The position numbers and the translations under genes were made by a program. Shown here one piece after another: positions 1 through 9,064 of a DNA stretch of 45,889 bases (the stretch's first letter is position 1; each line of letters opens with the position of its first letter). The DNA comes from CAIZGX01 sp964430305 (GTDB taxonomy: Bacteria; Bacteroidota; Bacteroidia; Flavobacteriales_D; Sanyastnellaceae), in assembly GCA_964430305.1 (NCBI GenBank), contig CAYSEX010000013.1:1-45889 (forward strand). Direction: 5' to 3'. The notes beneath the pieces were generated by a model. The model worked only from the letters and a program-made list of their open reading frames with translations. It had not been told where the DNA came from and searched no databases.

Positions 1-3000
1 CAGTCATCATCAACAGTATTACATGTCTCAGTTGCACCTGGGTATACTGCGTTGTTTGAGTCGTTACAGTCTGTGTTGGTTGTAACAAAACCGGTAGGTT
101 GTGTACATGCTTGGGTTGCTGTTCCAGCACCAAATCCATCACCATCTGAGTCTGCATAGTAACTAGAACCATAAGAACAAGACCCATCATCGTTGGTTGC
201 AGCAGAATTGTAATTACAAGCTGTGTTGTCTGTACATCCGGGAACACTGCATGCCAAGTCACCACCAATACAATCATCATCAATTCCGTTTCCACAAACT
301 TCAGTACCACCGGCGTTCACTGAAGCGTTTGAATCATCACAATCTGTGTTGTTTAATACATAACCCGAAGGCTGTGAACACGCACTTACCACTGGCATGT
401 ATAATCTCCATGCTTGTTGTGAAATGTTATGACCTACGGCATAGTTGTAAGGTGAAATTCCAGTACCATTAGAACCATCACCACCTTGAACTCCCATCAC
501 ATAACGCTGACCTGCTGGTGATTGGGCCGGGTTGTTATTTGGAATGTAATTCGGAGTTTGATAACTATTATTAACGTACATTTCTATTACACCATTTGGG
601 TATAGAGCCATAAAATTGTCTTGTGCTCCTGCACTTCCTCCAGAATAATTAGATAAGTGGTAATAGGCTGAATGATAGACTACAGCCTTGGCAGGATTCG
701 AATAATATTGTACTCGAGCATTGCAACCAGCACCACCCCAATCAGACCAACCAAACGCAATAAGATCTTCCGTTCCTGAAGGAACAGGTGAAGGGGATCC
801 ACTTGCTCCCCACCAAGGTAACCACGTTTCGAAAGAAACATATCCCTTGTCAGTTACATTGAATGTATTGTATGTATGATTGTAAAATGGAAAGCTAAAT
901 CCAATTGGTAAATTTGCCCAATCATATTGACCATTGTCTGGAACACATTCTGTTGTGGCCCATGGGAAAGTAGTATAAGGAATACTTTGTACAAAGTATG
1001 TTGCATTCGCAAGGCTAGGTAGTTGATTTATTCCGTAACCGTCATTATCACCATCGTAATAATAGGTCTGCGGATAAACACATGAACCATCATCAATAGT
1101 TGCTGATGCGCTATAATTACAAGCAGTACTGTTGGTACAACCCGTACATTGAATGTCTCCGTTTTGACAGTCATCATCGGAGCCATTTCCACAAATTTCT
1201 GTTGCACCTGGGTATGCATTTGGATTGTAATCATCGCAGTCACCACCAACAGTTGTTAGACCGGGTTGTGGGCTACAAGCCATTTGTGAATTGAAAGAAT
1301 TACCGTATCCATCACCATCATAATCCACGTAATACGACTGAGCGCTCATTGCTACAGGTACCAAAATATTCGAAGTAACGAGATTAGATGACTGACAGTT
1401 ATTTGTTGGTATAACCGTAACATAAATCTGTTCACCACCAATAAATACATTTCCAGAAACACTTGGTGAATTATACCACATCTCACCTCCGTTTACATAC
1501 CACTGAAATGTTGGATTATCACCGCAGTTGCTTGTTGTAGCTGAGAAAAATATTTGATTCTCGAATCCACCATTCGGTCCAGCAGCCGGACAAACCTGTA
1601 AATCAGGTGAAGCCGTGATTGTTACAGAGGGTGTTACTGTCTCAATTATTGTCACAACTTGAGTGTCTGTAGCCGTATTGCCATTGGTACCGGTTATAGT
1701 CCAGGTTATTGTGGTATTACCGATGGGCAAACTAGCAGGAGCGTCATTCGAAACGTTTGTCCAACAACCGCTAACTACAGCAGAACCCAAATCAACCGTT
1801 GTTCCTGAACAAGCCGTAATATCTGCTGGTGCAACAATGCTTAGCGGCTCGTTGTCTGTGATTGTTACTGTGTAAGAGGTTGTATATGCATTTCCTTCTG
1901 AATCTGTTACTGTCACATTCACTGTAGTCACACCTACTGACCAAAAACGTGCTGGAGTCCAGGCGCTGTTTCCAGATAAAGACCATGTAGCGGTATTTTG
2001 AACACTTCCATTAAAAACAAATTCTTCAGTTACAGTATAGTTTATGTTTGTACACCCATTAACGGCAACCTCATAGTACCCGTTTGTTAACCAACCAAAG
2101 GTTGTACTTGACATTCCGCAATCAGCCACACCATCATTATATGACTGTCCTGTTCCATTCACGGAAGTTACAGTTAAGGTAGGGGTTGAAGGCTCGGTAA
2201 CGGTTACAGAACCTAACGTGTAGGTACAACCGGTTCCACAAACATTTCTTGCCTGAACAGTATATGTACCAGCCGGAGCATTTATTGTTTTCGATGTGGT
2301 CCAAGCTGAAGTTATTCCAGTTACAAAAAACTCCAGATTATCTCTAGAATATATTGCTAAATCATCGATTGCGTGCAGATCAGTACTTGCTCCTGTTCTG
2401 CCAGAAAATGCATAAATCCAATTCGACTTGTCTGCTGTTGCATAAGCGGCTGGGAGTTGTACTTGGTTGAAAACCGTTGTACCATTAAAAACCAATGTTA
2501 CTTTACCGTCAGCAGATATATCGATTTGAATTGGCGTCCATGCATCATTTGACAAACCAAATGATGGTGAGTAACTTGAAATGAGCGTGCCTTCATACAA
2601 TAACTGTATCACGTCTGCTCCATAAGTTCTGTAAGCAATTACCAATTTTCCAAATCCTGATTCTCCTCCGCCCACAGCTGGATTAAAATTTCCATAGTTA
2701 AAGCTGATTCCATCTGCCTCAGATCCTTGACCAATATATTGTCTGTATCTGACGCTAAAGGCTGTTGGCCTGTATGTTGGCGTGTATGCCCAAGTTCCCA
2801 ATTGGCTTCCGCTATTCGGGGTTAACATGCAGTAGTTTGGATCTCCTGATGGAATTTGACCTGAACCGTAAAAACTACTTCCAGATGGTATTACTCCGTT
2901 AAATGGTGCACTTACTAAATTACAAGCCCCTCCAGATACATTCGAAAGGGTAATTACACCGTTACAATTTACTTGAGTCGCAGCAGTCGGTGTTAGCGTT

Positions 3001-4289
3001 GCTGTTGGTTCAGGCAAGGATGCGAAGGTTAATCCACAAATTGATCCACCACTATTTTCTAGAACCTTGAATTCTACTGTTGAGTTCGCATCAAGGTATC
3101 CGCCCCAGACAGCAGAGGACAAACCGCAGCACACATGATTTTTCCATACCAGAGTACCATTGACATATAACTCACCCAAGTCATCAATATCTGTAACCGA
3201 AATTTGGTAGGCGCCACAGGGAAATCCTTGGCGTTTCATGCGAAAAGAATGGTTATCATTTCCAGCAGTACATCCTTGATAGCCGGGCGCATTTGCTGGT
3301 GATCCATTTTTGTCCCATGAATAAAAATTTGAATTGGTTTGATTCAAATCAGTATTGAAAGAAAGATTGGGCATGGAATAGTATCCAACATAGTTATTCA
3401 CCCAAGCGCCTGAACCGGCTGCGTTGTAAACGTAGACATTCCATTGGTTAATTCCCCAATCACTCGGGTTTCCAACTGCAACACACCCCCCAGAGGGAGC
3501 TAAAACAGTGTAGTTTCTGTTGTCTGCATTTCTACGTATCGTGCTCAAATCAGCATTGTAGTTTCCTTCATTGCTTGCAAACGTTCTTGTGGTAGTTACA
3601 ATGCTGTAACTTACGTTTGTTCCGGTTGCAAAAGGTGGAATTACACCTTGGGCTGTTGTGCCACTTACAGTCATTAAAACATTTGTGACATTTACCCAAC
3701 CGTTGGTTGTATATCGGAGATAAACTTTCTCTTCAGGACTAACAGCCGCAGACAAATTCGCGGTTACTATGACACTGTTGTAGTTATAAACCGCACTGGA
3801 GGCTGGATTTTGAGAATCACTTGAAATTGTAACGGGAGCATTTGAAGTTTCCATTACAATAGCATTCGTGTTCACGTATCCGTTGTCATCCCAATTGATC
3901 GTGTAATACTTCCCATTTGTAACGCTCACACTGTTGTTCGTTCCAGATTGGTAGGTGTAATTTTGAATGGTGTTCAATGCAGTAGTTACTCCACCCCACT
4001 TGTTGTTGTATGGGCTTCCATTAGGACCACTGGTAAATAAAAATTGTCTGCTACCGGTGTAATCAGACTGAAACGTGGTGGTCCAACGGCGTTCACCCGT
4101 GGTAATCAAATTTACCAAACCGCCTGCTTGCGACGAAGATAAATAAGGACCTGCCGCAGGAGGGTTTGTCCAACCATTCCATTCACCGGGAATATTCAGA
4201 CCTTCCGGCTGATAAATCTGAGCTGAAATGGGAATTAAAAATGAAGAAACAAGGAGAGTTAGGATGAAGGGTAGAACTCTTGCGTGCAT
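1..4289 (-). CDS. Giant secreted multidomain adhesin-like protein with MopE-type metal-binding repeats (3' end outside window)
   Basis: The frame opens at ATG 4289-4287 and runs without a stop to the window edge, giving about 1429 residues with the C-terminus missing. Residues 1-24 are a signal peptide (MHARVLPFILTLLVSSFLIP, ending ISAQ). Next come a beta-rich module starting EGLNIPGEWNGW (about 25-140), a Cys-containing carbohydrate-binding-like region (about 265-425), an L-type lectin-like domain (about 463-667) and a HYR-like Ig domain (about 780-883, VAPADITACSG). The C-terminal third has three copies of a Cys/Asp module (DGDGYG ... GDCDDYNPNAYPGATEICG ... DDDC) near 986-1036, 1301-1352 and 1374-end. 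These match the putative metal-binding MopE family. GCTxxxACNYxxxAxxDDGSC repeats lie between them. A type IX sorting domain would be expected beyond the edge (inference). Role probably surface adhesion or binding; the ligand is unknown. Confidence 0.85.
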   Translation of the reverse strand, partial: MHARVLPFILTLLVSSFLIPISAQIYQPEGLNIPGEWNGWTNPPAAGPYLSSSQAGGLVNLITTGERRWTTTFQSDYTGSRQFLFTSGPNGSPYNNKWGGVTTALNTIQNYTYQSGTNNSVSVTNGKYYTINWDDNGYVNTNAIVMETSNAPVTISSDSQNPASSAVYNYNSVIVTANLSAAVSPEEKVYLRYTTNGWVNVTNVLMTVSGTTAQGVIPPFATGTNVSYSIVTTTRTFASNEGNYNADLSTIRRNADNRNYTVLAPSGGCVAVGNPSDWGINQWNVYVYNAAGSGAWVNNYVGYYSMPNLSFNTDLNQTNSNFYSWDKNGSPANAPGYQGCTAGNDNHSFRMKRQGFPCGAYQISVTDIDDLGELYVNGTLVWKNHVCCGLSSAVWGGYLDANSTVEFKVLENSGGSICGLTFASLPEPTATLTPTAATQVNCNGVITLSNVSGGACNLVSAPFNGVIPSGSSFYGSGQIPSGDPNYCMLTPNSGSQLGTWAYTPTYRPTAFSVRYRQYIGQGSEADGISFNYGNFNPAVGGGESGFGKLVIAYRTYGADVIQLLYEGTLISSYSPSFGLSNDAWTPIQIDISADGKVTLVFNGTTVFNQVQLPAAYATADKSNWIYAFSGRTGASTDLHAIDDLAIYSRDNLEFFVTGITSAWTTSKTINAPAGTYTVQARNVCGTGCTYTLGSVTVTEPSTPTLTVTSVNGTGQSYNDGVADCGMSSTTFGWLTNGYYEVAVNGCTNINYTVTEEFVFNGSVQNTATWSLSGNSAWTPARFWSVGVTTVNVTVTDSEGNAYTTSYTVTITDNEPLSIVAPADITACSGTTVDLGSAVVSGCWTNVSNDAPASLPIGNTTITWTITGTNGNTATDTQVVTIIETVTPSVTITASPDLQVCPAAGPNGGFENQIFFSATTSNCGDNPTFQWYVNGGEMWYNSPSVSGNVFIGGEQIYVTVIPTNNCQSSNLVTSNILVPVAMSAQSYYVDYDGDGYGNSFNSQMACSPQPGLTTVGGDCDDYNPNAYPGATEICGNGSDDDCQNGDIQCTGCTNSTACNYSASATIDDGSCVYPQTYYYDGDNDGYGINQLPSLANATYFVQSIPYTTFPWATTECVPDNGQYDWANLPIGFSFPFYNHTYNTFNVTDKGYVSFETWLPWWGASGSPSPVPSGTEDLIAFGWSDWGGAGCNARVQYYSNPAKAVVYHSAYYHLSNYSGGSAGAQDNFMALYPNGVIEMYVNNSYQTPNYIPNNNPAQSPAGQRYVMGVQGGDGSNGTGISPYNYAVGHNISQQAWRLYMPVVSACSQPSGYVLNNTDCDDSNASVNAGGTEVCGNGIDDDCIGGDLACSVPGCTDNTACNYNSAATNDDGSCSYGSSYYADSDGDGFGAGTATQACTQPTGFVTTNTDCNDSNNAVYPGATETCNTVDDD

Positions 4290-4334
4290 AGTTTGATTTT
4301 TAGAAGCACGAAGATACAAAAACTAGAATAAAAA

Positions 4335-5525
4335 TTAATTTTTTATTGCTGCAATACCGGGTAATTCTATTCCTTCTAATGATTCCAACATGGCACCGCC
4401 ACCTGTACTCACGTAACTTACTTTTTCAGCAAGTTTGAACTGATTAATGGCAGCCACCGAGTCGCCCCCACCAACCAAGGTGAAAGCACCATTTTCAGTG
4501 GCTTTCACTAAAGCGTTCGCAATGGCTATGGTTCCGTTTGCAAACGGCTCCAATTCAAAAACACCCATTGGTCCATTCCACAGAACTATCTTCGATTGAA
4601 GAATAATACCGGTAAATTGTGCAATAGATTGTTCGCCCACATCTAACCCCATCCAACCCGCTGGAATGGAAGTAATATCTGCACTTGAAAGGCTGGCATT
4701 CGCGCTGAAGGCATCGGCAATGATAGCATCTGAAGGTAAATGAATTTGAACTCCTTTCGATTTAGCGAGTGAAAGCAATTCAAGTGCAAGGTCTAGCTTG
4801 TCATCTTCAACTAAAGAATTACCAATCTCCCCGCCTTGCGCTTTTACAAAAGTAAATGCCATGCCTCCGCCAATAATCAGGTGATCGACAGTATTCAGTA
4901 AATTTTCAATGATTGCAATTTTACTAGACACTTTGCTTCCACCTACAATAGCTGTTACTGGCCTTTCGGTGCTGTTTAAAACGCGTTCAATGCTCACGAC
5001 TTCTTGTTCCATTAGAAACCCGAAGTATTTATCAGTCGGAAAAAACTTTGCAATTACAGCCGTGGATGCATGAGCCCGGTGGGCCGTTCCAAAAGCATCA
5101 TTCACATAAGCGTCGCCTAACTCAGCCAATTGTCCCGCAAAAAATTCGTCTCCCCCTTCCTCTTCTTTGTAAAACCTTAAATTTTCTAGAAGCAGAACGC
5201 TTCCGTTCGATAATTTTTCAACTTCGTTTTTTGCAGTTTCGCCAATACAATCTGAAGAAAATCTTACTTCTTGACCAAGTAACTTCGCAACTTCTGAACA
5301 AATATGTTTTAGTGAGAATTTTTCATCAGGCCCGCCCTTCGGACGACCCAAATGAGACATTAAAATGACCTTTGCACCATCACCAACCAACTTCTTAATT
5401 GTGGGTAAAGCCGCACGAATACGTGTATTATCGGTCACGTTATAATTTTCGTCAAGGGGTACGTTGAAGTCTACCCTCACGAGCACTCGCTGACCCGCAA
5501 AAGAAATTTCACTAAAAGATACCAT
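4335..5525 (-). CDS. pgk: Phosphoglycerate kinase
   Basis: Glycolytic enzyme that transfers phosphate between 1,3-bisphosphoglycerate and ADP in the cytoplasm. At 396 residues it has the normal bacterial length. Visible signatures are RVDFN (about 18-22), the substrate-binding SHLGRPKG (57-64), LLENLRFYKEEEG, GGSKVSSKI (nucleotide-side domain), WNGPMGVFE, GGGDSVAA (352-359) and STGGGA (373-378). All key elements are present. It starts 11 bases after the efp stop, so it is very probably co-transcribed with efp. Its stop lies only 45 bases before the start of the giant secreted protein gene, whose promoter must therefore sit in or near the pgk 3' end. Confidence 0.97.
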   Translation of the reverse strand: MVSFSEISFAGQRVLVRVDFNVPLDENYNVTDNTRIRAALPTIKKLVGDGAKVILMSHLGRPKGGPDEKFSLKHICSEVAKLLGQEVRFSSDCIGETAKNEVEKLSNGSVLLLENLRFYKEEEGGDEFFAGQLAELGDAYVNDAFGTAHRAHASTAVIAKFFPTDKYFGFLMEQEVVSIERVLNSTERPVTAIVGGSKVSSKIAIIENLLNTVDHLIIGGGMAFTFVKAQGGEIGNSLVEDDKLDLALELLSLAKSKGVQIHLPSDAIIADAFSANASLSSADITSIPAGWMGLDVGEQSIAQFTGIILQSKIVLWNGPMGVFELEPFANGTIAIANALVKATENGAFTLVGGGDSVAAINQFKLAEKVSYVSTGGGAMLESLEGIELPGIAAIKN

Positions 5526-5536
5526 TATTCTCGGAA

Positions 5537-6103
5537 TTACTTCTTTAAACGATCATGATATTGACCCGAGGCAGTATCTACACGAATGCGGTCTCCTACT
5601 TCAATAAACAGAGGCACACGCACTTCCACACCCACATCCAACGTTGCTGGTTTCATAGCATTGGTCGCAGTATCGCCGCGTAAACCAGGCTCTGTGTAGG
5701 TGATTTCGAATTCCACCAAAGAGGGTAAATCACATGACATAGGCTGTTCATCTTCTGTGTTGAATAACACAATACACTTCATACCCTCTTTTAAAAATTT
5801 GGGTGCGTTAATCATGTGCTCTGGAATTCCAATTTGCTCGAAATCTTCCATATTCATGAAATTGTATTGGTCGTCCTTAAATAAAAACTGATATTCTCTA
5901 GTTTCAATTCGAACTGTATCTATTTTAACCCCCGAGTTGAACGTGTGATCTACAATTTTTCCATTGTTCAAATTTTTTAATTTCGTACGAACGAAAGCTG
6001 GACCTTTTCCCGGTTTTACGTGTAGGAATTCTATTACTTTCCAAATGTGAGAATCCATTCTAAAGCACATTCCGTTTGAGATGTCTGCAGTTGTAGTTGC
6101 CAT
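5537..6103 (-). CDS. efp: Translation elongation factor P
   Basis: EF-P enters stalled ribosomes and helps form peptide bonds at polyproline stretches. The protein has 188 residues, the family length, with an N-terminal KOW-like domain, then two OB domains. The tip loop reads HVKPGKGPAF, with Lys33 at the position that is modified in many bacteria. No modification enzyme (epmA, epmB, or the rhamnosyltransferase earP, which would need Arg) is in this window. The C-terminal domain has the usual GDRIRVDTASGQY segment. A consensus -7 box (TACTTTTG, complement of 6124-6131) lies 20 bases before the start. The gene heads an efp-pgk transcription unit and is divergent from the DUF177-rpmF unit. Confidence 0.97.
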   Translation of the reverse strand: MATTTADISNGMCFRMDSHIWKVIEFLHVKPGKGPAFVRTKLKNLNNGKIVDHTFNSGVKIDTVRIETREYQFLFKDDQYNFMNMEDFEQIGIPEHMINAPKFLKEGMKCIVLFNTEDEQPMSCDLPSLVEFEITYTEPGLRGDTATNAMKPATLDVGVEVRVPLFIEVGDRIRVDTASGQYHDRLKK

Positions 6104-6123
6104 GTCATGTATTATTTGAGCGC

Positions 6124-6131
6124 CAAAAGTA
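6124..6131 (-). promoter_or_regulatory. -7 box of the efp-pgk promoter
   Basis: On the minus strand this reads TACTTTTG, an exact match to the Bacteroidota -7 element TAnnTTTG. It ends 20 bases before the efp ATG. No TTG -33 element with normal spacing is evident. Confidence 0.6.
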
Positions 6132-6151
6132 GTACAAATTGGAAAAATGTG

Positions 6152-6159
6152 TATATTTG
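6152..6159 (+). promoter_or_regulatory. -7 box of the DUF177-rpmF promoter
   Basis: TATATTTG matches TAnnTTTG exactly and ends 22 bases before ATG 6182. It lies 20 bases from the oppositely directed efp -7 box, so the two units share a compact divergent promoter region. The box position also supports starting DUF177 at 6182 rather than further upstream. Confidence 0.6.
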
Positions 6160-6181
6160 CCGTCCGTTTGAAATCAAGGTT

Positions 6182-6712
6182 ATGAAAAAGTCGTTATGCA
6201 CTATCCCCTTTTCGGGTTGGAAAAACGGTCTTCACGAAATTGATTTTGAATTGGACCAATCGTTCTTTGAAGACTTTCCTACTACTGAATTTGAAGGTGC
6301 TAATTTAAATTTCCTAGTCGCTTTAAACAAGCAAGAAACCTTGTTGGAATTAGACATCGATCTTGAAGGCACTGTTCTATTACCCTGTGACCGTTGCGGA
6401 GAAAACTTTAACTTCAATATGAACGGATATGACCATTTGTTGGTCAAGTTCGGTCATGAAACAAAAATGGATGAAGATGAAGTCTGGACGCTCGGTCCAA
6501 GTGAATATCAACTTGACCTTGCTAACAGGTTCTATGAATTAGTCATTCTCAGCCTACCGGCTCGAAGAATGCACGAAAATCAAGAAGATTGCAATCCTGA
6601 TGTGGTTCTTGCCATGGAAGAGTACAGTGTGGAAAAGGATTCAGATGACCAATGGAAAGACATAAAGAATTTTGAAAATTTTGAATTTAATCCTTCCGAT
6701 GAGGAAGAATAA
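6182..6712 (+). CDS. YceD/DUF177 family protein
   Basis: This 176-residue protein belongs to the DUF177 (YceD) family, whose gene stands directly before rpmF in very many bacteria. Family members have been linked to 23S rRNA accumulation, but the molecular role is poorly defined. The conserved CxxC (LPCDRCGENF, Cys69 and Cys72) is present, followed by an acidic C-terminal tail ending PSDEEE. The ATG at 6182 (MKKSLCTIPFSGW) is chosen because the -7 promoter box at 6152-6159 lies just before it. An upstream in-frame ATG at 6107 would place 25 unconserved residues across the promoter. The stop is 19 bases before rpmF. Confidence 0.85.
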   Translation: MKKSLCTIPFSGWKNGLHEIDFELDQSFFEDFPTTEFEGANLNFLVALNKQETLLELDIDLEGTVLLPCDRCGENFNFNMNGYDHLLVKFGHETKMDEDEVWTLGPSEYQLDLANRFYELVILSLPARRMHENQEDCNPDVVLAMEEYSVEKDSDDQWKDIKNFENFEFNPSDEEE

Positions 6713-6731
6713 CTTATAAAAACAGACGAAT

Positions 6732-6923
6732 ATGGCACATCCCAAACACCGGATTTCGCAAACCCGTCAGGCGAAGCGTAGAACTCACTACAAATTGGAA
6801 GCTCCAAACGTTTCTACATGCCCTACTACTGGTCAACCGCACATGTTTCACAGAGCGCATTGGCATGAAGGAAAGCTTTACTATAAAGGTAAAGTGGTAA
6901 TGGAGAAAGAAACAGCAGCTTAA
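6732..6923 (+). CDS. rpmF: 50S ribosomal protein L32
   Basis: Small basic ribosomal protein of 63 residues, starting MAHPKHRISQTRQAKRRTHY as L32 proteins do. The zinc-ribbon cysteines of the C+ form are not kept: only one Cys remains (STCPTTGQPHMFHRAHW). This is therefore the zinc-independent form I would expect in flavobacteria. It follows DUF177 after 19 bases, the classical yceD-rpmF pair. Confidence 0.96.
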   Translation: MAHPKHRISQTRQAKRRTHYKLEAPNVSTCPTTGQPHMFHRAHWHEGKLYYKGKVVMEKETAA

Positions 6924-6951
6924 TTGTTCTGATTTCATTGGGTTTGTTTTC

Positions 6952-7917
6952 ATGAAACATTCTCATTTCCGTTTAACTTCTTTAGGCTACCTTTTCATGG
7001 TGGCCTTTTTGCTTTTTTCAAGTGTTATCTCTGGGCAGTCTAAATTGATACAGCATTTCGAACACCATTTTTCACGGGTTTGGACTAAAAAAGGCGTCAA
7101 ATTTGAAAAGTTTGAGGATGAATTAGGAGAGCATGCCTACCGCGTATCGAGAACCAAAAAACCGTTGTTGGTTTTAGTTCACGGATTTGGAATGCAGAGC
7201 GAACTTGCATTCTTCAAGAACAAAGCCTTGCTTAACGACTATGATTTGTTGATGCCCGATTTGTTGTGGCATGGCCAAAGTAAATTGTACGAGACGGAAG
7301 ACAATAGCATTCAATCTCAGGTAGATCATTTGTATCAAATCATTTTAAATGAAAAAATCAACGAACCTTTTGTACTAGTCGGACACTCATACGGTGGTAT
7401 CATTTCAGCCTATTTCGCAGAGCAACATCCAGAACTAGTTCAAAAATTGATTTTATACGATTCTCCCGCATGCTGCTATTCACTCGAAATTGCGAATCAA
7501 CATGCTAAAAAAATGGGGGTTGAAAATGTGCAGGAATTACTTGCGCCTACAAGTGACGCTTCGGCTAAAGCGAATCTTGCAACAGCGTTTCATCGCGTGC
7601 CATGGTACTTTAAATTAAAAGTTGTTTATAGAAAATCTGTCCGACCAAAAGGAGTTGAAACTCTAGACGCCTTCGTTCTTCGTTACCTCTTTGAAAATTC
7701 AGAGGAATTGCAACAACATCATTTCAATTGGACCATGCCCGTTTATTTAATTTGGGGAAAGTTTGATGGTCTCATTCCTTTGTCTATTCAAGAATCCATT
7801 GCACAAGCACATCAGATTCCAAAGGACCATTGTTTTGTATTGAATAAGTCTGCACATGCAGGTAATTATGAGCAACATCGTAAGTTCAATAATTTCATTC
7901 GCTCAGTGGCGCAATAA
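6952..7917 (+). CDS. Secreted alpha/beta hydrolase
   Basis: A 321-residue alpha/beta-hydrolase fold protein with an N-terminal hydrophobic signal (about residues 10-29, ending SVISGQ), so probably periplasmic or exported. The oxyanion region is LVLVHGFGMQ (about 73-82), the nucleophile elbow VGHSYGG puts Ser146 in place, Asp272 lies in WGKFDGLIP, and His302 in KSAHAGNYEQH, giving a complete catalytic triad. The substrate cannot be told from sequence; esterase, lactonase or lipase activity is possible. It follows rpmF after 28 bases with no clear promoter of its own, so it may be read through from the ribosomal unit. Confidence 0.85.
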   Translation: MKHSHFRLTSLGYLFMVAFLLFSSVISGQSKLIQHFEHHFSRVWTKKGVKFEKFEDELGEHAYRVSRTKKPLLVLVHGFGMQSELAFFKNKALLNDYDLLMPDLLWHGQSKLYETEDNSIQSQVDHLYQIILNEKINEPFVLVGHSYGGIISAYFAEQHPELVQKLILYDSPACCYSLEIANQHAKKMGVENVQELLAPTSDASAKANLATAFHRVPWYFKLKVVYRKSVRPKGVETLDAFVLRYLFENSEELQQHHFNWTMPVYLIWGKFDGLIPLSIQESIAQAHQIPKDHCFVLNKSAHAGNYEQHRKFNNFIRSVAQ

Positions 7918-7965
7918 AAAGCTGTTGTATATTCGCCACTTAATTCAATCTATTACCATTTAATT

Positions 7966-8946
7966 ATGAAAGCAGCCATTACTGCCGTAGGCGGGTATTT
8001 ACCACCAGATTTGTTAACCAATGCTGATTTGGAAAAAATGGTTGATACCACAGATGAATGGATTAAAACCAGAACTGGCATTTCTACAAGGCACATACTC
8101 AAAGGAGAAGGCCTAGGTACAAGTGACATGGGAGCCGAGGCAGTAAAGCAATTGTGTGCCAAACGCGGAATTACTCCAATGGATATTGACCTGATTATCT
8201 GTGCAACAGTTACTCCTGATCATCAATTTCCGGCAACTGCCAATATCATTTCAGACAAAATTGGAGCGAAAAACGCTTGGAGTTTCGATGTCGGTGCCGC
8301 TTGTTCAGGATTCATATATGCATTAACTGTAGGAACACAATTCATTGAATCTGGTAAACACAAGAAAGTGGTGGTGGTTGGAGCAGATAAAATGTCAAGT
8401 ATTGTAGACTACACAGACAGAACTACATGTGTATTATTTGGTGACGGTGCAGGAGCGGTTCTTTTGGAACCAACGGTTGATGAAACGGGTGTATTAGATA
8501 GTATCTTAAAAACGGATGGAAATGGAAGACACTATTTGCATCAAAAGTCTGGGGGGTCTGTGAGCCCTGCAAGTGCAGAAACCGTGTCCAAAAAAGAACA
8601 TTATGTTTTCCAAGATGGGCAACCCGTATTTAAGGCGGCTGTTGTTGGTATGGCCGATGTTTCGGCCGAAATCATGGAAAAAAATGGACTTTCATCAGAA
8701 GATGTAGCGTGGTTGGTTCCACACCAAGCGAACCTTCGAATCATTGATGCTACGGCCCGCAGAATGGGTGTAGGTAATGAAAAAGTCATGATTAACATTC
8801 ACAAATACGGCAATACCACCGCCGCTACCATTCCATTGTGCTTGGTTGATTGGGAAAATCAATTGAACAAAGGTGATAATATCATTTTAGCCGCATTCGG
8901 TGGTGGCTTCACATGGGGCTCGGTATACGTAAAATGGTCCTATTAG
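7966..8946 (+). CDS. fabH: 3-oxoacyl-ACP synthase III (KAS III)
   Basis: Condenses acetyl-CoA with malonyl-ACP to start each fatty acid. The 326-residue protein has the thiolase-fold catalytic triad: Cys113 in GAACSGF, His253 in VPHQANLRI and Asn283 in HKYGNTTAA. The C-terminal glycine-rich FGGGFTWGS is also conserved. It stands directly before accB and accC, so the first committed steps of fatty-acid synthesis are clustered. A near-consensus -7 box (TATATTCG, 7928-7935) lies 30 bases before the start. Bacteroidota often carry several fabH paralogues, so this may be one of them. Confidence 0.95.
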   Translation: MKAAITAVGGYLPPDLLTNADLEKMVDTTDEWIKTRTGISTRHILKGEGLGTSDMGAEAVKQLCAKRGITPMDIDLIICATVTPDHQFPATANIISDKIGAKNAWSFDVGAACSGFIYALTVGTQFIESGKHKKVVVVGADKMSSIVDYTDRTTCVLFGDGAGAVLLEPTVDETGVLDSILKTDGNGRHYLHQKSGGSVSPASAETVSKKEHYVFQDGQPVFKAAVVGMADVSAEIMEKNGLSSEDVAWLVPHQANLRIIDATARRMGVGNEKVMINIHKYGNTTAATIPLCLVDWENQLNKGDNIILAAFGGGFTWGSVYVKWSY

Positions 8947-9001
8947 AATTCGTTCGAAACGATCAAGACCATTCACTCAAAAAAACGCAAAAAATCCAAT
9001 T

Positions 9002-9022
9002 TTCAATCAAAAAATGATTGAA
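9002..9022. promoter_or_regulatory. Perfect inverted repeat before the accBC promoter (operator candidate or fabH terminator)
   Basis: TTCAATCA and TGATTGAA form perfect 8-base arms around a 5-base A loop. The repeat ends 6 bases before the -7 box at 9029-9036, so it covers the -33 region. It is not followed by a clear T-run, which argues against a simple intrinsic terminator for fabH. Confidence 0.4.
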
Positions 9023-9028
9023 CTAGGT

Positions 9029-9036
9029 TATATTTG
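9029..9036 (+). promoter_or_regulatory. -7 box of the accB-accC promoter
   Basis: TATATTTG matches TAnnTTTG exactly and ends 28 bases before the accB ATG. No TTG with 17-23 spacing is present; the -33 zone is occupied by an inverted repeat. Confidence 0.6.
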
Positions 9037-9064
9037 CCCACTATTCTATAAAAAAAACTAAAAA

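Noticed and set aside
1..1345. CRISPR or tandem DNA repeat at the start of the window
   Set aside because: The similarity is at protein level (Cys/Asp modules of about 50-60 residues) with variable DNA and no constant repeat-spacer pattern.
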